Below are positions 1-9,913 of a DNA stretch of 64,000 nucleotides, piece after piece. Below the pieces are notes generated by a model. That model saw nothing but the letters and a program-made list of their open reading frames with translations. It was not told where the DNA came from and did no database searches. This DNA comes from Clostridiales bacterium (lineage in GTDB: Bacteria > Bacillota > Clostridia > Lachnospirales > Lachnospiraceae), in NCBI GenBank assembly GCA_020860565.1, contig JAJBUA010000067.1:1-64000 (forward strand), given 5' to 3'. The translations under genes were made by a program, and so were the position numbers. Within the stretch, counting starts at the first letter, position 1. Every line of letters starts with the position of its first letter.

Positions 1-291
1 TTATCGGAATTTTCAGGGTTTTCAACACTGTTCAATCTTACATTGTCAAGGTTCAGTTCATCTCGCTGTCTTTTTCTCAGCGACAGCCTGTTTACTATAT
101 CACATCCGGCATCGCTTGTCAACAGCTTTTTTAAATCTTTTTTAAATCTCTGTCAAGTTCCCGTTAGAACCTGGCGCCGTTTTCGCGGCACAAGCCATAT
201 ATTATCAAATTCGGGCTTTTCTGTCAACACTTTTTTGAATTTTTTTCAGGCTGAGAATTGGTCTGAAAACCCGAACCCGTATCTGCTCCTT

Positions 292-903
292 TTACGCATT
301 CCGTACGGCTTCAATCATCCTGCGTATCTTGTCTGCGTCCTTCCAGCCGTCTGTTTCCACTCCGCTGCTTACGTCAATAGCATAAGGATGAAGCCTTCGT
401 ATTGCGTCTGCCGCGTTTTCCGGACACATACCTCCGGCGAGGAACCATGGTTTGGTAATCTCTCCCGATTCTTTTAACAGATCATGATCAAAGGTCCTGC
501 CCGTTCCTCCGGCTCCCGCATCAAGAAGGAGATAGTCCACCTCGCTCTGTTTCCATGATTCCGGTTCATATCCCGTCTCCATGCGAAGGGCCTTGATAAT
601 CACCGGATCTGCCAGTCGCTCCCGCAATTCCCGGACATATCTCTCATTCTCCTGCCCGTGGAGCTGAATGACACGGATAATCCCGCGCTGCACGATTTCA
701 CACACCGTCTCCACCGGAGCATTTACAAAAACGCCCACCGGACAAATCGAAGGACGGAGAAGACAAGACAGCTTCTCCGCTTCACTGACAGATACCTGCC
801 TTTTGCTCTTCGCAAATACAAAGCCTATATAATCAGGCTGATATGCGTTCACTGCCTCGATATCTTCTTTTCTTCTCAGACCGCAAACTTTTATTTTTGT
901 CAT
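292..903 (-). CDS. trpF: Phosphoribosylanthranilate isomerase
   Basis: MTKIKVCGLRRKEDIEAVN...YIGFVFAKSKRQVS...LLLDAGAGGTGRTFDHDLL; TrpF motifs; follows trpC with 4-bp overlap. Confidence 0.95.
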   Translation of the reverse strand: MTKIKVCGLRRKEDIEAVNAYQPDYIGFVFAKSKRQVSVSEAEKLSCLLRPSICPVGVFVNAPVETVCEIVQRGIIRVIQLHGQENERYVRELRERLADPVIIKALRMETGYEPESWKQSEVDYLLLDAGAGGTGRTFDHDLLKESGEITKPWFLAGGMCPENAADAIRRLHPYAIDVSSGVETDGWKDADKIRRMIEAVRNA

Positions 904-1688
904 CCTTTTCCCCCGGCACGAAGCATATCCAGTGCCGCCCGCTTGTCGCTGCTCCTCATAAGAGTCTCTCCGATCAGCACGGCATCTGTTCCGTTCTCAT
1001 ACAGCTTTCTGGTATCTTCCGCTCCCCGAATCCCGCTTTCTGACACAAATACGATCTCCCGCGGCACCCGTGCCCTCAGTCGGATCGAATTGTTCACATC
1101 TACAGTAAATGTCCGCAGATCCCGGTTATTAACGCCAATGATCGCGGCTCCCGCCTGCAGCGCCCGCTCTACTTCTCTCTCATCATGCGCCTCTACCAGC
1201 GCCGACAGTCCCAGTTCTCTGGCCTGTGCCTGATATTCCGACAATTCTCCGTCATCCAGAATCGCACAGATCAGCAGGACTGCCGATGCACCGATCACTT
1301 TTGCCTGATCAATCATATACGAATCAACCGTAAAATCCTTGCGCAGAATCGGGATGTTCACCACGCCGGCCACTTCCTGCAGATACCGGTTGTTTCCCTG
1401 AAAGTAATATGGTTCTGTCAGGATGGAAATCGCGGCCGCTCCTGCGCTCTCATATTCTTTCCCGATCTCCAGATATGGGAAATCCGGCGCGATCAGCCCC
1501 CTGGACGGCGATGCTTTCTTAATCTCACAGATAAATGAGAGTCCGGGCGCCCGCAGCGCTGTCTCAAACGGAAATCCGTTATTCACCGGCATTTGTTCCG
1601 CCATACGACGCATTTCTGCCGCAGAAACCTCTCGTTTTTCCTCTGCCACACGTTCGCGGGTCCTGGCCGCAATTTCATCTAATATCAT
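900..1688 (-). CDS. trpC: Indole-3-glycerol phosphate synthase
   Basis: FICEIKKASPSRGLIAPDF, ILRKDFTVD, IIGVNNRDLRTF, VSESGI: canonical IGPS motifs. Confidence 0.96.
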   Translation of the reverse strand: MILDEIAARTRERVAEEKREVSAAEMRRMAEQMPVNNGFPFETALRAPGLSFICEIKKASPSRGLIAPDFPYLEIGKEYESAGAAAISILTEPYYFQGNNRYLQEVAGVVNIPILRKDFTVDSYMIDQAKVIGASAVLLICAILDDGELSEYQAQARELGLSALVEAHDEREVERALQAGAAIIGVNNRDLRTFTVDVNNSIRLRARVPREIVFVSESGIRGAEDTRKLYENGTDAVLIGETLMRSSDKRAALDMLRAGGKG

Positions 1689-1755
1689 CTTATTTTTTAC
1701 TCCTGACCTTTTCCAGAGTTCTATGATTCTCGTTCCAATTTTCTCCGCGTTTCAT

Positions 1756-2769
1756 TCAGCGATTTGACAGCTCAATAAACTTTTCCAGCTGCTCTTTGGC
1801 CTTGCCACTGTCAATCATTTCCGCTGCAATCTGAATTCCTTCTTCGATCGAATCGGCTTTGCCTCCCAGATAAATGGCCGCTCCCGCATTCATCAGAACG
1901 ACATCCCGTTTGGGGCCTTTCGCTCCGTTCAGAATCGCACGGGTAATCTCTGCGTTTTCTTCCGGCGTACCGCCGATCAGTTCCTCTTTGCTGCATCTGG
2001 TAAATCCAAACTGTTCCGGTGTAATCTCATAAGTCGTAAAGTTGCCGTCCTTTACCTCACAGATCTTTGTCGGCGCACTCATGGAAATCTCATCCAGACG
2101 ATCCGCTCCATAGACGACCAATGCCCGTTTTACACCAAGATTTGCCAGTACACGGGCCAGCGGCTCGACCAGTTCTTCACTGTACACGCCCATCAATTCC
2201 ATCGTAGCTCCCGCCGGATTTGCCAGCGGGCCAAGGATATTAAAGATGGTATGGATTCCCAGTTCCTTACGGATCGGTCCGACAAAACGCATCGCCGCAT
2301 GATAATTCTGCGCGAAGAGGAAGCAGATGTTGATCTTATTCAGGATATCCGTACTGATCGCCGGCGCGATCCGGATATTTACTCCCAGCGCCTCCAGGAC
2401 ATCTGCTGCTCCGCATTTGCTGGATGCCGCGCGATTGCCATGCTTGGCAACCGGAACTCCTGCCGCTGAGATAACCAGCGAAGCTGTTGTCGAGATATTA
2501 AAAGAATTAGCTCCGTCTCCACCGGTTCCCACGATCTCCAGCACATCCATATCATGAAGAAGTCTCACACAATGTGCCCGCATTCCGGCCGCGGAACCAG
2601 TGATCTCGTCCACGGTCTCACCCTTCACGGCGAGAGCGGTCAGATATGCGCTCTTCAGCACATCACTTGCCTCTCCTTCCATAATCTCATTCATTACCTG
2701 TTCGGCCTCCGCGTAAGTAAGGTCTTCTCTTCTGGCCAGTTTCTGGATTGCTTCTTTTATCATGATCAT
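1756..2769 (-). CDS. trpD: Anthranilate phosphoribosyltransferase
   Basis: [36 protein letters not shown], HNxLGPLANP-like motif. Confidence 0.96.
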   Translation of the reverse strand: MIMIKEAIQKLARREDLTYAEAEQVMNEIMEGEASDVLKSAYLTALAVKGETVDEITGSAAGMRAHCVRLLHDMDVLEIVGTGGDGANSFNISTTASLVISAAGVPVAKHGNRAASSKCGAADVLEALGVNIRIAPAISTDILNKINICFLFAQNYHAAMRFVGPIRKELGIHTIFNILGPLANPAGATMELMGVYSEELVEPLARVLANLGVKRALVVYGADRLDEISMSAPTKICEVKDGNFTTYEITPEQFGFTRCSKEELIGGTPEENAEITRAILNGAKGPKRDVVLMNAGAAIYLGGKADSIEEGIQIAAEMIDSGKAKEQLEKFIELSNR

Positions 2770-2850
2770 TAACCTCCGTTTTATTTTTCTTCTTTTTATA
2801 TATGAAAATGTTGCCAGACGACTGTATTTTGACTATCGCCCGGAACAATC

Positions 2851-3453
2851 TCACTTCGACTGACACTTCTCGCTATGATACGCTTCCACATACTGGAAGA
2901 AATTCTCCATCAGCTTCTTTCCATCCGGAGTCAGGATGGATTCCGGGTGATATTGCACTCCAAACACCGGATACGACTGATGTTCTACCGACATGATCTC
3001 GCCGTCTTCCGTCACAGCGGTCGCCTTCAATTCTGCCGGCATGGTTTCTTTCACCGCTGCCAGAGAATGATAACGTCCAACCGTAATGCTCTTCTCCATA
3101 TTCTGATACAGCGGGCTGCTTACATCCAGCGTAATCTCCGATACCTTTCCATGCATCAGACATTTCGCGTAGGAGATCTCTGCTCCATAAGCTTTACAGA
3201 TCGACTGATGTCCCAGACACACACCGAAAATCGGTATCGTACTCCCCAGCTTCTGCACGGTCTCAATACAGATACCGGCATTCTCCGGTCTGCCCGGCCC
3301 CGGCGACAGGAGAATGGCCTCAGGAGCTTTCCGGCGAATTTCCTCCACCGTAATCCTGTCATTGCGATAAACCTCAATATCCGGCCGCAAGCTTCCGACC
3401 AACTGATAAAGATTATAGGAAAAACTGTCATAATTATCGATTAATAGGATCAT
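2851..3453 (-). CDS. trpG: Anthranilate synthase component II (glutamine amidotransferase)
   Basis: MILLIDNYDSFSYNL, LSPGPGRPENAG, GVCLGHQ, QYHPESILT. Confidence 0.95.
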   Translation of the reverse strand: MILLIDNYDSFSYNLYQLVGSLRPDIEVYRNDRITVEEIRRKAPEAILLSPGPGRPENAGICIETVQKLGSTIPIFGVCLGHQSICKAYGAEISYAKCLMHGKVSEITLDVSSPLYQNMEKSITVGRYHSLAAVKETMPAELKATAVTEDGEIMSVEHQSYPVFGVQYHPESILTPDGKKLMENFFQYVEAYHSEKCQSK

Positions 3454-4919
3454 TCTTCCATTCCCTCCTGTGCCTTCTGTACCGCAAGCATAACCGCCGC
3501 CGCCTTATTCAGGCATTCCTGATGTTCCTGTTCCGGAACGCTGTCCGCCACGATGCCCGCGCCGGATCTCGCGTAAACCTTGCCTTTTCTGGCATATGCA
3601 ATCCGGATGGCAATACATACGTCCATGTTGCCGGAGAAATCCAGATATCCGATCGCTCCTCCATAGATTCCTCTGCGTCCGCCTTCCAGTTCCTGGATAA
3701 TCTCACACGCACGGATCTTGGGTGCCCCGGAAAGTGTCCCTGCAGGCAGGATCGAATCAATCGCATCCACAGCGTCCAACCCTTCCCGGATCCGTCCGCT
3801 CACTGTCGAACCAATATGCATGACGTGGGAATAACGCTCAACTGCCATGTATTTCTCTACCCGCACACTCCCGATCTCACTGACTCTTCCGATATCGTTG
3901 CGTCCGAGGTCGACCAGCATATTATGCTCGGCGCGCTCCTTTTCATCTGCCAGCAATTCTCTTTCGAGAGCTTCATCCTCTTCGAGTGTCGCTCCTCTCG
4001 GCCGGGTACCTGCGAGCGGATAGGTGTATAACTCTCCGTTATCCAGCTTTACCAGTGTTTCCGGCGACGCCCCTGCGATCTCAATATCATCGCTTGAAAA
4101 ATAAAACATATACGGCGACGGATTTGTTGTCCTCAGCACACGATAGGCATCCAGCAGACTTCCCTCCATCTCAGCTTCCAGCTGGTTCGACAGCACTACC
4201 TGGAAAATATCTCCCTCATAGATATAATGCTTTCCTTTTTCCACCATGCGGCAGTATTCGTCTTTGGTAAAATGCGGTTTTAACTCACCTTTCAGTTTCA
4301 GCGGCCGTCTGGGCGCGGGAGTTCCTGTGCGGATCAGCTGCACCAGACGATCCAGTTCCAGCTGCGCCTTGTGGTATTCTTCGTCCACGGCATCTGTCTT
4401 CATATTGACAATCAGTATAATCTTCTGTCGGAAATTATCAAACGCAATCACCTTATCAAACAGCATCAGATCCACATCCTGAAAGGAATCCTCGTCCGCA
4501 TCCGGAAGTTTTAATCCGGGTTCTGCGTATTTAATATAATCATAGGCAAAATATCCGACCAGTCCGCCGCTGAAGGTCGGCATATCCGCAAGCTTCGGGC
4601 TCCGGTTTTCCCGGAGAATCCGGCGGATTGCCTCTCCCGGATGATCGACTTTCTGCTCAATCGTCGCCCCGCTGCGAATCCGCAGATTGCCGTCCTGACA
4701 GGTGATCTCCATCACCGGATCAAATCCAAGGAAGGTATAACGCCCCCAGCGCTTGGATTCTTCCACGCTTTCCAGCAGATAGCAGTGGGTACTGACCTGC
4801 TTCAGTATCCGCAGGACCTCAATCGGTGTGCGGATGTCAGAATAAATCTCCCGGCACAGCGGAATCCGACCATAGATCCCTTCTCCGGCAATCTCTCTGA
4901 CTTTCTCCAATGTCATCAT
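3450..4919 (-). CDS. trpE: Anthranilate synthase component I
   Basis: Chorismate-binding signature ...SNPSPYMFYF..., AGTRPRGAT, NDIGRVSEIGSV, LPAGTLSGAPKIRA. Confidence 0.96.
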   Translation of the reverse strand: MMTLEKVREIAGEGIYGRIPLCREIYSDIRTPIEVLRILKQVSTHCYLLESVEESKRWGRYTFLGFDPVMEITCQDGNLRIRSGATIEQKVDHPGEAIRRILRENRSPKLADMPTFSGGLVGYFAYDYIKYAEPGLKLPDADEDSFQDVDLMLFDKVIAFDNFRQKIILIVNMKTDAVDEEYHKAQLELDRLVQLIRTGTPAPRRPLKLKGELKPHFTKDEYCRMVEKGKHYIYEGDIFQVVLSNQLEAEMEGSLLDAYRVLRTTNPSPYMFYFSSDDIEIAGASPETLVKLDNGELYTYPLAGTRPRGATLEEDEALERELLADEKERAEHNMLVDLGRNDIGRVSEIGSVRVEKYMAVERYSHVMHIGSTVSGRIREGLDAVDAIDSILPAGTLSGAPKIRACEIIQELEGGRRGIYGGAIGYLDFSGNMDVCIAIRIAYARKGKVYARSGAGIVADSVPEQEHQECLNKAAAVMLAVQKAQEGMEE

Positions 4920-4989
4920 TTTTGTCTTCCTCCTTTACCCTGCACTTCTGTCCGGAATCTTTTTCTTTCCCAAAATAAAGTTTAAGGAA

Positions 4990-5280
4990 ATAAAAAAGTC
5001 CCTGACAGAATGCTGCAACATCTGTCAAGGACGGGAAATCGTACCACCCGCGGTGCCACCTTGATTCACGAGACCGGCTGCCCGGTTTACGTGCGCTTTA
5101 CGGGATACTATCATATCCCTGGCAACTGACGTATGCCCTACGTCGCAGAATACTCAAATAATCTCTCTGCCTGTTCCCAGACCCCGGATCATCCTTTGAC
5201 TGCGCCCTCCGCGGTCCATTTAGTAAGCTGCGTTCTGACGGTTCTCAACATCCCGTCTCTCTGTAAGTGCACGAATTACT
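4990..5280 (-). promoter_or_regulatory. T-box leader (tryptophan-type) upstream of the trp operon
   Basis: Minus strand has AAGGTGGCACCGCGGGTGGTACG (T-box sequence, 5048-5062 region), the AGAGAG motif of stem I (5256-5261) and an apparent specifier UGG in AAAUGGACC (5216-5218). Confidence 0.93.
4992..5031 (-). terminator. Intrinsic terminator of the trp T-box
   Basis: TCCTTGACAGA-TGTTGCAGCAT-TCTGTCAGGGA followed by CTTTTTTA on the minus strand. Confidence 0.9.
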
Positions 5281-5474
5281 TTTATCTCCGCATCATCGGT
5301 TTTTCAGGAAATATTCATTTAAAATGTCTGATTTGTGTTTATTTTACGCTTGTTGTTTTCATTTGTCAATCGGTTTTTTCACGCAAATATTTTTGATAGT
5401 CAGCTGTCCATTTGCCTATATCGGGTATAGTCAAATTCAGCAGTATATTATGCAAATATTTTTCTGATGCAGCA

Positions 5475-7163
5475 TTATTCCTTTCCGCTGTCTTCTTCTG
5501 CCATTTTCTTCACGGTTTCCTCATCTACAAGCGCCAATGTAAACCAGAATTCGACACCGCCGTCGACATTCCTTACACCGCAGCTCTGATGATGGGCGTC
5601 CATAACCGCCTTAACGATGGAAAGGCCGATCCCGCTGCCGCCATATTCACGGGTTCTTGCTTTATCTACCTTATAGAACTTGGTCCACAGATTCGGAATC
5701 GACTCATCAGGAATCGCTTCCCCTGTATTAAACACCGTGACTCTCGCGAGATCACCCACCCGCTCAGCTGTGAAGCGGATCCTGCGCTCATCATTCACAT
5801 GGTTTAACGCATTATTGAAATAATTGATGACAACTTCCTCAATCTTGAACTCGTCAGCATAGACATAAACCGGCTCCTCGCAGATGAATTCCACTTCTAC
5901 TTCTTTCTGCTGTGTCAGAATCGAAGCAGAATTGATCAGGCTGCGAATCAGCTCTGCTATGTCAAATGTCTCAAATACCGGCGTATCATTTCCAAACTCC
6001 AAGGCTGTCAGCGTCAGCAGCTGCTTCACCATTTTGTTCATCTTATTGGCTTCGTCCATGATGACTTCGCAGTAATAATTGCGGCTGTCCTCATCATCCG
6101 CCATGCCTTCCGTCAGGCCCTCGGCATAACCCTGGATCAGCGCGATCGGCGTCTTTAACTCATGCGACACATTGGCAATAAATTCCTTGCGCATATCGTC
6201 GATCTCGATCTTCTCCTGGATATCATGCTGCAGCCGGATATTGGCCTTCCGCAATTCTCCAACCGTCTCCTTCAGCTTCTCGGACAGCACATTCATACTA
6301 TGGCCCAGCACGCCTACTTCGTCCAGTTCATCTCCTTCATAATGCACATCAAAATCCAGTTCTGACATCCGCTCAGAGAGTGTAGCCAGCTTCATGATCG
6401 GCTCTGTCACACGACGCGTCACAAAATACATGATCGCACAGCCAAAAACCAGGATCACCATACCGACACTGCTCGTAAATTTATTCGCCAGTCCCACACT
6501 TTCCCGGATACTTGCCAGCGGCATCTGCATCATAAACTGCGTATTCATATCGGAAAAATATCCCCATGCTTCCAGGTAATTGGTATTATAACGCGGATCG
6601 TTCGTTCTGATGATCTGATAATTATCATACTCCGCAAGCACGGTTTCACTGTTGTCGCCCTGTCCCAGGACATATCTCACAAGCTTTTGCGCCAGAAAAT
6701 CGCTCTCTCTCCCAAAATCCAGCATCACCTTTCCGGTTGAACTGTCAATCAGGATGATCTTGATATTATTTTTTTCGCTGTAATCGCGAATGGTGCTGAT
6801 CAGAAAGCCCTGCAGCTCCTTCTGGACATCTTCATCCATAGGCTCCTCTGTGAAAGAATTCTCATTGTCTGCGGCCGGACGATCACCCTTTTTGATCGTC
6901 TTCTGCGGCGGGGTCAGTTCACTCCAGAGATCCCATTCACGGGTAAGCTCCCGACTGAGCACATCCTCGATTGATTCGCCGTTATTCACCCGCTCCATAA
7001 TCGCCGCGTTCATGTCATCGTAAGCCTGTTCCATCACCTTCAACTTCTGATTGGTATAATAATTTTCCAGAAAACAGTTATTCACTGCCAGAATCGCGAG
7101 GAGCATCGCCGCCATCAGACCGATGAAGATCAACATGATTCTGGTTCTGATTGACCGTTTCAT
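5475..7163 (-). CDS. Sensor histidine kinase (HAMP + HisKA + HATPase)
   Basis: N-terminal TM, second TM before HAMP, FIANVSHELKTPIALIQGYAEGL H-box, GGSGIGLSIVKAVMDAH G-box. Confidence 0.95.
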   Translation of the reverse strand: MKRSIRTRIMLIFIGLMAAMLLAILAVNNCFLENYYTNQKLKVMEQAYDDMNAAIMERVNNGESIEDVLSRELTREWDLWSELTPPQKTIKKGDRPAADNENSFTEEPMDEDVQKELQGFLISTIRDYSEKNNIKIILIDSSTGKVMLDFGRESDFLAQKLVRYVLGQGDNSETVLAEYDNYQIIRTNDPRYNTNYLEAWGYFSDMNTQFMMQMPLASIRESVGLANKFTSSVGMVILVFGCAIMYFVTRRVTEPIMKLATLSERMSELDFDVHYEGDELDEVGVLGHSMNVLSEKLKETVGELRKANIRLQHDIQEKIEIDDMRKEFIANVSHELKTPIALIQGYAEGLTEGMADDEDSRNYYCEVIMDEANKMNKMVKQLLTLTALEFGNDTPVFETFDIAELIRSLINSASILTQQKEVEVEFICEEPVYVYADEFKIEEVVINYFNNALNHVNDERRIRFTAERVGDLARVTVFNTGEAIPDESIPNLWTKFYKVDKARTREYGGSGIGLSIVKAVMDAHHQSCGVRNVDGGVEFWFTLALVDEETVKKMAEEDSGKE

Positions 7164-7858
7164 GCCGTCACCTCGAACTTATAGCCCATCCCCCATATGG
7201 TCTTGATATAATCGCCCTTTTCTCCCATCTTGCTGCGCAGCTTCTTGACATGCGTATCAATCGTACGGGCATCCCCAAAATAATCATAATTCCAGACATG
7301 GTTGAGAATCTTCTCCCGCGACAGCGCGATCCCCTGATTCTCAATAAAATAGGTCAGAAGTTCAAATTCCTTAAAGCTCAGTTCGATTGGTTTCCCGTCA
7401 ACGGTAACCTGATGAGCTGCCTTATCCAGGCGGATGCCTCCCACTTCGGTTGCCTCCGTCACGGAGACCTGACTCCGTCTGAGGATCGCTTCCACACGGG
7501 CCACCAGAATCTTGGGGCTGAATGGTTTGGAAATATATTCATCGACTCCCAGATCAAAGCCCTGGAGTTCATCTCTCTCTTCTCCCCGCGCCGTCAGCAT
7601 GATAATCGGCACCTTCGAATACTGACGGATCGTCTTGCAGACCTCCCATCCGTCCATCTTGGGCATCATAACATCCAGTATGATCAGAGTAATATCCTTA
7701 TCCTTAAAAAAAAGGTCGACAGCCTGCTCGCCGTTTTCCGCTTCCAGAACAATAAATCCCTTCACTGTCAGGAAATCCTTTACAAGTTTACGCATCCGGG
7801 CTTCATCATCGACCATAAGTATTTTCAGCTGTTCCATGATAATAACCTCCTTGTGCAA
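7160..7858 (-). CDS. OmpR/PhoB-family response regulator
   Basis: ILMVDDEARMRKLV...IILDVMMPKMDGWEVC...VDEYISKPFSP plus winged-helix DNA-binding domain; 4-bp overlap with kinase. Confidence 0.95.
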   Translation of the reverse strand: MHKEVIIMEQLKILMVDDEARMRKLVKDFLTVKGFIVLEAENGEQAVDLFFKDKDITLIILDVMMPKMDGWEVCKTIRQYSKVPIIMLTARGEERDELQGFDLGVDEYISKPFSPKILVARVEAILRRSQVSVTEATEVGGIRLDKAAHQVTVDGKPIELSFKEFELLTYFIENQGIALSREKILNHVWNYDYFGDARTIDTHVKKLRSKMGEKGDYIKTIWGMGYKFEVTA

Positions 7859-8000
7859 CTATTTTAACAAATCACTTTCATGATTTCCACCTTTTCACAG
7901 ACATTTCACAAAGAAGCGCCGAAATACAAAATGCCTGATCCGCCCGTGCGCATCCTGCCCGGAGGGCTTTTTATCTTATAGGACGAACTTTCCTATGAAT

Positions 8001-8033
8001 AAAAATGCGGCGGGAAACCAGATTCCCCACCGC
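8001..8033 (-). terminator. Intrinsic terminator downstream of aspS
   Basis: Minus strand GCGGTGGGGAA-TCTGG-TTTCCCGCCGC followed by ATTTTTATTC. Confidence 0.75.
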
Positions 8034-8102
8034 ACGATTTCAATTCTCATTCTGAACTTTTATCTCACAGCTATTCTCTCCTGTTGCATCAATATACACC
8101 CG

Positions 8103-9899
8103 TTACTCCCCGGTCACCGATTCGGAGATCTCGATGCCGAGCTCCTCCAGCTGCTTTGCATCTACCGGCGACGGCGCTTCTGTCATCAGACAGGATGCGT
8201 CCTTGACCTTCGGGAATGCAATTACTTCGCGGATGCTGTCGCAGCCGCCCATCAACATCGCCACACGGTCGAGGCCGTAGGCAAGACCCGCATGAGGCGG
8301 GACTCCGTACTTAAATGCCTCCAGCAGAAATCCGAACTGTTCCTGTGCTTTCTCCGGTGTAAAGCCCAATACTTCAAACATCTTGGACTGAATATCACTC
8401 TGATGGATACGAACGGAACCACCGCCAAGCTCCGTACCGTTCAGCACAATGTCATATGCTTTTGCACGGACAGCTCCCGGATCGGAGTCAATCAGGTGCC
8501 AGTCCTCATCCATCGGCATCGTAAACGGATGATGCATTGCCACAAATCGTCCCTGCTCTTCGGAATATTCCAGCAGCGGGAACTCCGTCACCCACAGGAA
8601 ACGGAAGTCATCTTTCTTAAGAAGGCCGAGCTGACCTGCGATCTCAACGCGCAGCGCGCCCAGTACATCCCAGACAACCTTATTCTTATCTGCCGCGAAC
8701 AGCAGCAGATCTCCAGGCTCTCCGTCCATGGCGGCAATCAGCGCCGTCATCTCTTCCTCGGTCATGAATTTGGCAAACGAAGATTTACGGGTACCATCCG
8801 GCTGGATCGCGATATAAGCCAGCCCCTTCGCTCCGTATCCCTTCGCAAACTCAACCAGCGCGTCGATCTTTTTGCGCGGCATCGCGCCCTGCCCCTTTGC
8901 GTTGATTCCCCGCACCGTACCGCCTGCCTCCAGCGCATTGTGGAACACGACAAACTTACTGTCTTTTACTACTTCGGAAACATTGGTAAGCTCCATGCCA
9001 AAACGGATATCCGGTTTATCGGAACCATAACGGTCCATCGCTTCCTGCCAGGTCATCCGCGGAATCGGCAGCGGTATCTCGATATTGAGAATTTCCTTAA
9101 ACAATTTATGAATCAGGCGTTCATTGACATCCAGTACATCATCCACATCCGCAAAGGAGAGCTCCATATCGATCTGGGTAAACTCCGGCTGACGGTCGGC
9201 TCTCAGATCCTCATCCCGATAGCATCTGGCAAGCTGGAAATAGCGGTCATATCCCGCGCACATCAGCAGCTGCTTGAACAGCTGCGGAGACTGCGGCAGT
9301 GCGTAAAAGGAGCCCGGATGTACACGGCTCGGCACCAGATAATCGCGGGCACCCTCCGGTGTACTCTTAATTAAAGTCGGAGTTTCGATCTCTAAAAATC
9401 CCTCCTCCGCAAGGAACTGGCGGGTCAGAACCGCAATCCGGCTGCGAAGCATCAGATTTCTCTGCAGGTCCGGACGGCGCAGGTCGAGGAAGCGGTATTT
9501 CAGGCGCAGTTCCTCCCTGGTCTTTGAGTTTTCTTCAATCGGGAACGGAGGCGTCTCCGACTCAGAGAGGATACGCAGGCTCTCGGCGCGCACCTCAATG
9601 GAACCGGTCGCCAGATTTTGATTGACCGCACCGGTACGGGCTTCTACCCGGCCGACGACGGCAATGACAAACTCACTGCGCAGCTTTTCCGCTTTTGCGA
9701 AGCCCTCCGGCCCGCAATCCTTTTCTTCAAAAATAATCTGCAGAATCCCGGAGCGGTCTCTCAGATCCACAAAGATAATCCCGCCCTTATTTCTGCTTTT
9801 CTGCACCCAGCCCATAACGGTCACTTTCCGGCCGATATCAGCGGTACCCAATTCCGTACACCGATGAGACCGTTTCAGGCCCAGCATTGACTCTGGCAT
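8103..9899 (-). CDS. aspS: Aspartyl-tRNA synthetase
   Basis: N-terminal OB-fold, RYRFLDLRRPDLQ-like motif, SPQLFKQLLMCAGYDRYFQLARCYRDEDLRADRQPEFTQID, bacterial insertion domain, GLAYGLDRVAML. Confidence 0.97.
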   Translation of the reverse strand: MPESMLGLKRSHRCTELGTADIGRKVTVMGWVQKSRNKGGIIFVDLRDRSGILQIIFEEKDCGPEGFAKAEKLRSEFVIAVVGRVEARTGAVNQNLATGSIEVRAESLRILSESETPPFPIEENSKTREELRLKYRFLDLRRPDLQRNLMLRSRIAVLTRQFLAEEGFLEIETPTLIKSTPEGARDYLVPSRVHPGSFYALPQSPQLFKQLLMCAGYDRYFQLARCYRDEDLRADRQPEFTQIDMELSFADVDDVLDVNERLIHKLFKEILNIEIPLPIPRMTWQEAMDRYGSDKPDIRFGMELTNVSEVVKDSKFVVFHNALEAGGTVRGINAKGQGAMPRKKIDALVEFAKGYGAKGLAYIAIQPDGTRKSSFAKFMTEEEMTALIAAMDGEPGDLLLFAADKNKVVWDVLGALRVEIAGQLGLLKKDDFRFLWVTEFPLLEYSEEQGRFVAMHHPFTMPMDEDWHLIDSDPGAVRAKAYDIVLNGTELGGGSVRIHQSDIQSKMFEVLGFTPEKAQEQFGFLLEAFKYGVPPHAGLAYGLDRVAMLMGGCDSIREVIAFPKVKDASCLMTEAPSPVDAKQLEELGIEISESVTGE

Positions 9900-9913
9900 A
9901 GTACTTCTCCTTT

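Noticed and set aside
43-477. 144-aa plus-strand ORF
   Set aside because: Overlaps the trpF coding sequence on the opposite strand; composition (Phe/Ser/Leu-rich) is typical of noncoding reading
7995-9374. 459-aa plus-strand ORF
   Set aside because: Entirely antisense to aspS; His/Arg/Gln-rich shadow ORF
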